Below, piece by piece: positions 39,788 to 45,850 of a DNA stretch of 45,850 bases. Below the pieces are notes generated by a model, which was given only the letters and a program-made list of their open reading frames with translations, had not been told where the DNA came from and searched no databases. The DNA is from CAYRIY01 sp964424335 (GTDB taxonomy: Bacteria; Bacillota; Limnochordia; DTU080; RSA5). The position numbers and the translations under genes are program-made. The stretch is from contig CAYRIY010000018.1 in the NCBI GenBank assembly GCA_964424335.1, positions 1 to 45,850 of the forward strand, read 5' to 3'. How positions within the stretch are numbered: position 1 is the stretch's first letter; each line of letters opens with the position of its first letter.

Positions 39788-42271
39788 ATGAACATCAAGC
39801 GTTTTTTGCAAAGTTTACAGGCGGACCGGGACTACGCCGATCAAATCGTCCATGTGGAGACGATCGAGGCGCGCGACGCGTCGCTGCAAGAGACGGCGCG
39901 GCCAATTGCACCGGAGATAAGAGACGCGCTCAAGGCCTTCGGGATCAAAGAGCTCTACGTCCACCAGGCCCAGGCCGTTGACGCGGTGCGGCGCGGTGAG
40001 CACATCGTCGTCGTGACGGGCACCGCCTCCGGAAAGAGCCTCTGCTACAATATCCCCGTGCTCGAAGGTCTCTTGAGCGACCCGGAGAGCACGGCGCTGT
40101 ACCTATTTCCCACAAAGGCGCTCGCCCAAGATCAATTGCGCGGCTTGATGCGCTTTAAGGAGCGGAGCCCTGGGCTTTGCCTCCACGCCGGCACGTACGA
40201 CGGCGATACGCCGAGCACGACGCGGCGAACGCTGCGGGAGCGGGGAAACGTCGTCTTGACCAACCCGGACATGCTCCACTCCGGAATACTGCCGCGTCAC
40301 ACGAGTTGGGGAAGATTTTTTGGCAATCTGCGGTACGTGGTCGTCGACGAAGTCCACACCTATCGAGGCATTTTCGGGTCTCACGTCGCGAACGTGTTTC
40401 GCCGCCTAAAGCGCATCGCGGCCCACTACGGCGCGTCGCCCACGTTCATTCTTTGCTCCGCCACGATCGCAAATCCCGGCGAGTTTGTCGAGCGCCTCGT
40501 GGGCGAATCGTTTCATGTGATCGATCAGGACGGTTCGCCCAAAGGGCGCAAACACTTCGTCCTGTGGAATCCTCCGGCCATCGGCGAGACGATGGAGCGG
40601 CGGGGAGCAAGCAGCGATGCACGCAATTTGATGGTTCGCCTGATGAGCGACCGCATTCAGACGATCGCGTTTACCAGAGCCCGCGTCGTGGCAGAGCTCC
40701 TTTACCGCTACACTCGGGAGGATCTCCAGCGGCGGGCGCCCTCGCTCGCCAATGCGGTGCGGGCGTACCGCGGCGGCTACTTGCCTGAGCAGAGGCGAGA
40801 GATCGAGCGCCTGCTCTTTGAAGGGGAATTGATGGGCATTGCCAGCACCAACGCGCTCGAACTTGGAATCGACATCGGTGGGCTCGACGCAGCGATCCTC
40901 GTCGGATACCCCGGGTCGATCGCCAGCACGTGGCAGCAAGCGGGCCGTGCCGGTCGCGGCCGCCAGGAGTCGGTCGCATTTCTCGTCGGGGACAATACGC
41001 CCCTCGATCAGTACTTGATGCGCCATCCCGAGTACTTCTTCGGCCGGTCGCCGGAACGGGCGGTGATCGACCCCGACAATCCCCACATCGTGCTCGCGCA
41101 CTTGAGGGCGGCGATCTTCGAACTGCCGCTCGCCATTGTGGAGGAGCAAGCATTCGGCGCCGCCGCGCCTGCGCTCCTCGATCTTCTCGCCGAGGACCAG
41201 CAGATCGTGCTCAGACACGATCGCTGGTACTGGACCGGCAGGGGATACCCTTCAAACGACTTTTCGCTCAGGAACAGCACCGACAATACGTATACCATCG
41301 TCGACACAACCGAGGGAAAAAACCAGGTGATCGGAAGCACCGACGAGCTGTCGGCATTCATGCAGTTGCACACCGAGGCCGTCTACCTGCACCTTGGCGA
41401 GCCTCACTTCGTATCGGAGCTCAACCTCGATGAGCGGGTCGCCTACGTTCACCGCGCCGACCTCGACTACTACACCCAAGCGATCACGGACCGGCGCATC
41501 CGCATCGACGAAGTGCAGATGGAAAAGGAGTGGCAAGGCGCAAGACTCGGCTTTGGCGATGTAAGCGTCACCTTCATCACGTACATGTTCAAGAAGATCA
41601 AGTTTTACGACAAGGACAGCATCGGCTTCGGCAAGATCGACTTGCCGCCCGTGCCTTTGGAAAGCGCGGGAATGTGGCTCATGCCGCCTGTCGGGGCGTT
41701 TCATGCCACGCGATCGTTCGGGCGCTCGCCGGCTGACGGCATGCTTGGACTCGCAAACGTCGTCGGCGAAGTGTTGCCTCTCTTTGCCATGTGCGATCCC
41801 CACGACATCGGCACGGTCGTTGACTCGAGCAACACCGGGGCGCCTACGCTCTTTATCTTCGACCGATATCCGGGCGGCGTCGGCTTTGCCCACAAGGCGT
41901 ACGAACTCATCGAAGAGATCCTCGAGGCGAGTTGTGACCTCATTCACGGTTGCCTGTGCAAGGACGGCTGTCCGTCGTGCGTCGGCTCGCCGATTCCGCC
42001 CTTCTCGCAAGGGGAGACCGACGGGGAGGGCAAGGGCGCGATTCCCGACAAGGAGGCAGCGCTGGTCATCCTCCACGCGCTCCTCGGTCGGGAGGCGTAC
42101 GTGCCGAAATTGCCACCGGGCTACATGAACCTTGAACGTGACGTCCATGAGCAGCATGTCGAGCGCCCTCCAAGCGAGCCGCTCCCCGAAAAGCTCGAAA
42201 TGCGCCTTAGAAAGCAGATGCAGCGGCTCAAGGCCGCGGGCGACCCTACCCTAAAGCGCCTCGGCCGATAA
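39788..42271 (+). CDS. mrfA: DNA repair helicase MrfA (YprA family, DUF1998)
   Basis: An 827-residue superfamily 2 helicase of the MrfA/YprA family, known in B. subtilis for repair of mitomycin C damage. Motifs: Walker A TGTASGKS (77-84), ALYLFPTKALAQDQL, VVDEVHTYRG (about 187), CSATIANP, STNALELGIDIGGLD and QQAGRAGRGR. The C-terminal part has the DUF1998 region with GCLCKDGCPSC (four cysteines, about 721-731), an iron or zinc site. ATG 39788 aligns with the start of YprA; a GTG at 39755 lacks a ribosome binding site. A tail of about 70 residues follows the Cys cluster. Its usual partner nuclease MrfB/YprB is not adjacent. Confidence 0.92.
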   Translation: MNIKRFLQSLQADRDYADQIVHVETIEARDASLQETARPIAPEIRDALKAFGIKELYVHQAQAVDAVRRGEHIVVVTGTASGKSLCYNIPVLEGLLSDPESTALYLFPTKALAQDQLRGLMRFKERSPGLCLHAGTYDGDTPSTTRRTLRERGNVVLTNPDMLHSGILPRHTSWGRFFGNLRYVVVDEVHTYRGIFGSHVANVFRRLKRIAAHYGASPTFILCSATIANPGEFVERLVGESFHVIDQDGSPKGRKHFVLWNPPAIGETMERRGASSDARNLMVRLMSDRIQTIAFTRARVVAELLYRYTREDLQRRAPSLANAVRAYRGGYLPEQRREIERLLFEGELMGIASTNALELGIDIGGLDAAILVGYPGSIASTWQQAGRAGRGRQESVAFLVGDNTPLDQYLMRHPEYFFGRSPERAVIDPDNPHIVLAHLRAAIFELPLAIVEEQAFGAAAPALLDLLAEDQQIVLRHDRWYWTGRGYPSNDFSLRNSTDNTYTIVDTTEGKNQVIGSTDELSAFMQLHTEAVYLHLGEPHFVSELNLDERVAYVHRADLDYYTQAITDRRIRIDEVQMEKEWQGARLGFGDVSVTFITYMFKKIKFYDKDSIGFGKIDLPPVPLESAGMWLMPPVGAFHATRSFGRSPADGMLGLANVVGEVLPLFAMCDPHDIGTVVDSSNTGAPTLFIFDRYPGGVGFAHKAYELIEEILEASCDLIHGCLCKDGCPSCVGSPIPPFSQGETDGEGKGAIPDKEAALVILHALLGREAYVPKLPPGYMNLERDVHEQHVERPPSEPLPEKLEMRLRKQMQRLKAAGDPTLKRLGR

Positions 42272-42305
42272 CGAAGGCGAAACCTACAAAGGAGGCGCAC
42301 TCGCC

Positions 42306-42839
42306 ATGAAGAGCGCCGTGCAATCGTTCAATGGAATAGAGCCCGTGCTCGGCAAACGACTCTTTATTGCCGATGGGGCCAAGGTAATTGGGGCGGTTAC
42401 CCTCGAGGACGACGTGAGCATTTGGTTCAACGCGGTGCTGCGCGGCGACCTCGAACCGATCCGCATCGGCGCCGGGTCCAATGTGCAAGACGGGGCAATA
42501 CTCCACACCGACGCAGGCCAGCCATGTAACGTTGGCAGCGACGTCACGATCGGCCACGGCGCCATCGTTCACGGCGCCGTAGTGGGCGATGGCGCGCTGA
42601 TCGGAATGGGCGCGATCGTCCTTTCCGGCGCGGTGATCGGCGAGCGGGCGCTCGTTGCTGCCGGCGCGCTCGTTCCGGAGGGCCGTGAGATTCCGGCCGG
42701 CTGGCTTGCGCTCGGATCTCCCGCCAGGCCCGTGCGCCCACTCACCGAAGGCGAGTTTGCCCGCATGGCGGAGGGCATTCGCCACTACCGAGAAAAGAAA
42801 GACCAGTACCTGCGTCAGGGAAGAGGAGCGCTCCGGTAG
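42306..42839 (+). CDS. Gamma-carbonic-anhydrase-like protein
   Basis: A 177-residue left-handed beta-helix protein of hexapeptide repeats, with the three family metal-binding histidines H67 (ILHTD), H84 (TIGHG) and H89 (VHG). The start NGIEPVLGKRLFIADGAKVIG and the RGDLEPIRIGAGSNVQDGAILH stretch are typical of the YrdA/PaaY branch, many members of which show weak or no carbonic anhydrase activity. The ATG has AAAGGAGG about 11 nt upstream. It is 34 bp downstream of mrfA on the same strand, and its last 25 nt overlap the 3' end of the opposing yqhG. A DNA-repair link is not implied by sequence. Confidence 0.93.
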   Translation: MKSAVQSFNGIEPVLGKRLFIADGAKVIGAVTLEDDVSIWFNAVLRGDLEPIRIGAGSNVQDGAILHTDAGQPCNVGSDVTIGHGAIVHGAVVGDGALIGMGAIVLSGAVIGERALVAAGALVPEGREIPAGWLALGSPARPVRPLTEGEFARMAEGIRHYREKKDQYLRQGRGALR

Positions 42840-43708
42840 CCCGCTGTTTCAAAGACTAAAAGACGGGGGGAGCCCTCTTCCCATGCTACGGGAAGGTACA
42901 GTTCGGATGCCCCCTGGACCCTCACGATTACCCTTGGGCGGGTCGACTCGAGCTCGAGCAACCGCCGCTCCCGTTCCTCACTTATGTCCTCGCCGTCTTG
43001 CTCGCGCATGTCGAAGTACTCAGTCAACCTCTGCCGCTCCTGATCGATCGCGGCTTGCGCGCGATAGGCCCAGTCGTTCTCCATTCCTTCCAGCATTTGC
43101 AGCACCCGTTCGTAGGCGAGTTGAAAGGAGCGCTCGAAATCGATCGTGGCGGGTTCGATGGAGGCGCTGCCGGTTCCTCGTGGGGTGCCGCTTTCGAGCG
43201 GCAGGTCGCATAGGAGCTCCGCAATTTGAGTGAGCGCGATTTGGTCGACCCTGTCCACGGCGACGCGCGAGACTTCACTTGGTTTAGGCGTGTTGACGAA
43301 ATCCAGCCTGAGTGTGAACAGGTAAAACGGCCGGTACGAGACGGTGGCGCGGGTAGGATGAGCGAATCGGTTTGCGGGAGCGGGGAGCCAGGCGCGGGTC
43401 ACCCCGCCGAGTTTTCGGATCGATTGGATCACCTGCTGGAATCGATGCGAGCCAAGCCCGATCAGTTCCGCATCGTCTCTAGCTTCGGCGACCTCGGGGG
43501 TGAAGGTGAAATAGTAGGTGATCTGTGTCGGAGCATTATATGACCACGGGCTAGGCGGCGCCGTCCAACCTCCTTCGAGCTCGCTTGATTGCTCGGGCGT
43601 CATCTCTACCCGATAAAGATCTCCGCCCATATCTTCGATCTGGGCGCCCAGCCGTTCGAAGTACGCGAGGACGAGTCGTCTCACTTGGTTTCGTCGGACC
43701 TTCAGCAT
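42815..43708 (-). CDS. yqhG: YqhG family protein
   Basis: A 297-residue protein with the features of B. subtilis YqhG, a conserved protein of unknown function encoded beside the SNF2 protein YqhH. Seen are VLAYFERLGAQIEDMGG at the N-terminus, ELIGLGSHRFQQVIQSIRKLGG, and a C-terminal coiled stretch EERERRLLELE followed by PRVIVRVQGASELYLPV. ATG 43708 is used because AAGGAGC lies about 9 nt upstream; a longer reading from 43846 overlaps yqhH. It follows yqhH by 37 bp. The protein is about 30 residues longer than the Bacillus one. It probably acts with YqhH; the partner role is inferred from conserved pairing. Confidence 0.8.
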   Translation of the reverse strand: MLKVRRNQVRRLVLAYFERLGAQIEDMGGDLYRVEMTPEQSSELEGGWTAPPSPWSYNAPTQITYYFTFTPEVAEARDDAELIGLGSHRFQQVIQSIRKLGGVTRAWLPAPANRFAHPTRATVSYRPFYLFTLRLDFVNTPKPSEVSRVAVDRVDQIALTQIAELLCDLPLESGTPRGTGSASIEPATIDFERSFQLAYERVLQMLEGMENDWAYRAQAAIDQERQRLTEYFDMREQDGEDISEERERRLLELESTRPRVIVRVQGASELYLPVAWEEGSPRLLVFETAGYRSAPLP

Positions 43709-43745
43709 GCGTCGATTGCTCCTTGATCCTAGACGTGCGGGCGAC

Positions 43746-45587
43746 TTACCACAGGAGCAGACGATCCAAGGTGGGATCGGCTTTTGCTTCATCTTTCGCG
43801 AGCAGGATCGTCTCCGCAAGCTCATCGAGGCGTCGGCGCACTTCATCTTCGGATTCAGAACTCATCAGTATGTCCGTCAAATGCTGCTCGAGCGATCCTT
43901 TGATGCGAATGCGCGTCAAGATCGTGTCGAGCTCGCCCAAAATTGATTGAAACATGTTGATCTTCTCGTAAAGGAGGTAGAGAATGTGCTCCTCGATCGA
44001 GTCTTGCGTCGCGAGGTTGTAAATGTGCACGTCTCGATCTTGTCCAAGCCGATGGACGCGGCCGATTCGCTGTTCGAGCCGCATGGGGTTCCACGGGAGA
44101 TCGTAATTGACCACGCGACAGCAAAATTGGAAGTTTAGACCCTCGCCGCCCGATTCCGTGCTCACCAGCACTTGGTATTGGTTTCTAAAGAGCTCGCGAA
44201 TCCAGCCTTTCCGGGATGCGGACAGGGACCCGTCAAATCCAAGGGTGGAAATGCCGGCCCTTTCCAGCCGCCAGCGTAAGAACTGCTGCGTCGCGCGGTA
44301 CTCCGTGAACACGATCACTTTGTCGTCAACCTCGCGGACGAATTTTTCGAGCACGTCCGCCTTGCTGTTGGTCTCGGTTGCGAGCGCAAGGTCTCTTAGG
44401 GCCCCGAGTCGTTCCTGCATGTAGGGCGATGTGGCTTGGAACATCATCTTCTCGAGCGTGACGGCGGCTGCAATCGAGCTGGAACATACCTCGCGCTGGA
44501 GCGTGATCAACGGCAGTACGTTTTTCGCCACTCCTTTGGCGCGGCGGTACTCGTCGCGGACGAACTGCGTCACCTCGTCGTAGAGGCGCCGCTCGCCTGG
44601 GGAGAGTTGAATGGGCACGGATTCGACGCGCCTTGACGTAAACTCCACCGTGCCGCTTCCTCGCCGATTGCGGATTATGACTTTGGAGAGCAGGTCTTTG
44701 AGTCGCTTCGTATCCTTTGGCGTGCGCATGTCGTGGACAAACTCACGCTTGAACTCCCGGTACGTGCCAAGTTGGCCGGGCCGGATCAGCTCGATCAAGT
44801 TGTACAACTCTTTGAGGTCGTTTTGCATCGGCGTGGCGGTCAGCATAAGGCAAAACTTGCGCTTGATGGAATTGACGAACTTGTAGTTTGTGGTCTTCTC
44901 ATTTTTGAGCTTGTGAGCCTCGTCGACGACCAAAAGGTCGAAATTGAGTCCTGCTATGATCTCACGGTGTGGGCTCCTCTTGGCAGTGTCGATGGATGCG
45001 ATGATGATCCGGGAGCGTTCCCAGTCGTACTGGCTCCGTTGCATGGTGCAGGGCAGGTCGAACTTCTCTTTCAACTCCGAAAACCATTGCCAGCAAAGGC
45101 TCGCGGGGGTGAGAATCAACACCCGCTCCGCTAGCCCGCGCAAAAAGCACTCCTTCATGACGAGGCCCGCTTCGATCGTCTTTCCAAGTCCGACTTCGTC
45201 GGCCAAGATCGCACGCCCACCCATTTCAAAGAGGATGCGCCGTGCCGCCTCGAGCTGATGGGGGTATGGAATCACGCCGATGCGCCGCCACAACTCTGCC
45301 AAATGGCGGGGGGCGATCAGATCGTTCGCTCCGGCCATCTGCGCTGAGAGCGATTCCCCCTCGTAAAAGAGGCGAAACCAGTCGACGCCCGGGAGGTTGT
45401 TTGCTGCGAGCGCCTCTGCGATCTCCATGACACGAGACAGGGAGTACTGAACGGGGAATGCGTCGTTGATCCGGCGCTCCTCGCTCAATTGCTCCTGGGG
45501 AGGAGGCTGAAAAAAGCGGAGGCTCGCTTGACCAAGGAGCGGGACGGTGATGGGGAACGTCTTGATTTCAAGCTCCACGGGAGCCAT
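43746..45587 (-). CDS. yqhH: SNF2-family ATPase YqhH
   Basis: A 613-residue SNF2 translocase beginning with a domain of about 110 residues (FPVQYSLSRVMEIAEAL) and then the core: motif I ADEVGLGKTIEAG (about 129-141), Ia LILTPASLCWQWFSEL, II LVVDEAHKLKN, III MLTATPMQNDL, V SGGEGLNFQFCCRVVNYDLPWNP and VI QRIGRVHRLGQDRDV. Size and the downstream yqhG match B. subtilis yqhH-yqhG. ATG 45587 has AAGGAG very close (about 2 nt), so the start is less sure. In B. subtilis the gene is next to the gcvT operon; here it is next to tRNA-Ala and no glycine riboswitch was found upstream. Confidence 0.93.
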   Translation of the reverse strand: MAPVELEIKTFPITVPLLGQASLRFFQPPPQEQLSEERRINDAFPVQYSLSRVMEIAEALAANNLPGVDWFRLFYEGESLSAQMAGANDLIAPRHLAELWRRIGVIPYPHQLEAARRILFEMGGRAILADEVGLGKTIEAGLVMKECFLRGLAERVLILTPASLCWQWFSELKEKFDLPCTMQRSQYDWERSRIIIASIDTAKRSPHREIIAGLNFDLLVVDEAHKLKNEKTTNYKFVNSIKRKFCLMLTATPMQNDLKELYNLIELIRPGQLGTYREFKREFVHDMRTPKDTKRLKDLLSKVIIRNRRGSGTVEFTSRRVESVPIQLSPGERRLYDEVTQFVRDEYRRAKGVAKNVLPLITLQREVCSSSIAAAVTLEKMMFQATSPYMQERLGALRDLALATETNSKADVLEKFVREVDDKVIVFTEYRATQQFLRWRLERAGISTLGFDGSLSASRKGWIRELFRNQYQVLVSTESGGEGLNFQFCCRVVNYDLPWNPMRLEQRIGRVHRLGQDRDVHIYNLATQDSIEEHILYLLYEKINMFQSILGELDTILTRIRIKGSLEQHLTDILMSSESEDEVRRRLDELAETILLAKDEAKADPTLDRLLLW

Positions 45588-45753
45588 GTCTCCTTTTCGC
45601 CCTCCGAGTCAAACTTGGGACCCATGCCAAGTGTTCCTGCAAAGAAGAGTCCCGGCTCGTTAGGTTGCCCAAACTTCGAAAAGATGATGCTCGGCTCTGG
45701 CGAGCAATCAACACTGCTCCAGATATTTTTGTGCTGAAGGTGCGAATAGGGGC

Positions 45754-45782
45754 TTGGCATGGTCGCCAGACTCGTGTATAAT
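45754..45782 (+). promoter_or_regulatory. Sigma-A-type promoter of tRNA-Ala
   Basis: TTGGCA (5/6 match) is separated by exactly 17 nt from a perfect TATAAT at 45777-45782, ending 13 nt before the tRNA. The -10 lies inside an inverted repeat, CCAGAC at 45766-45771 and GTCTGG at 45786-45791. Confidence 0.8.
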
Positions 45783-45795
45783 GAAGTCTGGTCTC

Positions 45796-45850
45796 GGGCC
45801 TGTAGCTCAGTTGGGAGAGCGCTGCGTTCGCATCGCAGAGGCCAGGGGTT
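45796..45850 (+). tRNA. tRNA-Ala (CGC), truncated by the contig end
   Basis: Acceptor GGGCCTG, T8-A9, D-arm GCTC/GAGC, anticodon stem CTGCG/CGCAG with loop TTCGCAT, giving anticodon CGC for codon GCG. The sequence stops at the start of the T-loop, 55 nt from the 5' end, so the G3-U70 identity pair cannot be checked. Confidence 0.88.

Noticed and set aside
36507..42271. DISARM-like or other known phage-defence island
   Set aside because: A SNF2 ATPase and a DUF1998 helicase are present, but there is no methyltransferase, no separate DrmB and no phospholipase-D gene, and the helicase aligns with MrfA/YprA along its length.
45588..45753. Glycine riboswitch upstream of yqhH
   Set aside because: Expected from the B. 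subtilis neighbourhood, where yqhH is beside gcvT, but no paired glycine aptamer motifs were seen and no gcvT is present.

Overview
The window is most likely a contig from an aerobic, endospore-forming member of the Bacillota (Firmicutes) with fairly high GC. It carries spoIIGA, sigE, sigG, spoIIR and spoIIP, a MurE with the DNPR motif of meso-diaminopimelate enzymes, a caa3-type cytochrome oxidase with a haem-c domain on subunit II, and homologues of Bacillus YqfO, YlmC, YlmD, MrfA, YqhG and YqhH. Many genes start with GTG or TTG. The contig begins and ends inside tRNA genes, each cut 55 nt from its 5' end, and has one 10-N gap inside murE. It is therefore probably a draft or metagenome assembly. 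The genus cannot be named from the sequence alone.

Layout. 1-206 (minus): a truncated tRNA-Ile(CAT) with its promoter, a possible tRNA remnant and an intrinsic terminator. 193-4049 (minus): the operon coxB-coxA-coxC-coxD. 4277-6499 (plus): Nif3/YqfO, a small C4 zinc-finger protein and a COG1579 zinc-ribbon coiled-coil protein. 6791-21768 (plus): a division and cell-wall (dcw) cluster with a MraZ-type operator, then mraZ, rsmH, ftsL-like, a PASTA-containing class B PBP, murE, murF, mraY, spoVE/ftsW, murG, murB, murA, ftsQ/divIB and ftsZ. murD and ftsA are missing from their usual places and murC lies about 14 kb downstream. 21773-25852: sporulation control, with spoIIGA-sigE on the minus strand running head-on into ftsZ, then sigG, spoIIR and ymxH/ylmC on the plus strand. 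25915-36450 (plus): pgeF/ylmD, ftsK/spoIIIE, a RodZ-like gene, hslO, a UPF0182 membrane protein, spoIIP and murC. 36507-45587: a nucleic-acid enzyme block with a SNF2 ATPase, a Cys-rich YqhG-like protein and MrfA on plus, a gamma-carbonic-anhydrase-like gene, then yqhH-yqhG on minus. The window ends in tRNA-Ala(CGC) with a strong promoter.

How the genes fit together. The dcw genes make and polymerise lipid II at the septum. SpoIIR (forespore) signals SpoIIGA to cleave pro-SigE in the mother cell, FtsK/SpoIIIE pumps DNA, SpoIIP starts engulfment and SigG runs the later forespore programme, so division and sporulation genes are interleaved here.

The two least explained parts are: (i) the block at 36.5-45.6 kb, where two SNF2 ATPases are each followed by a YqhG-type partner on either side of MrfA, and where the partner at 38.2 kb looks like a diverged YqhG with a 20-cysteine tail; and (ii) a two-copy imperfect repeat upstream of sigG and spoIIR that forms hairpins and overlaps two mini-ORFs with good ribosome binding sites. 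No CRISPR array, insertion sequence, prophage or rRNA was seen.
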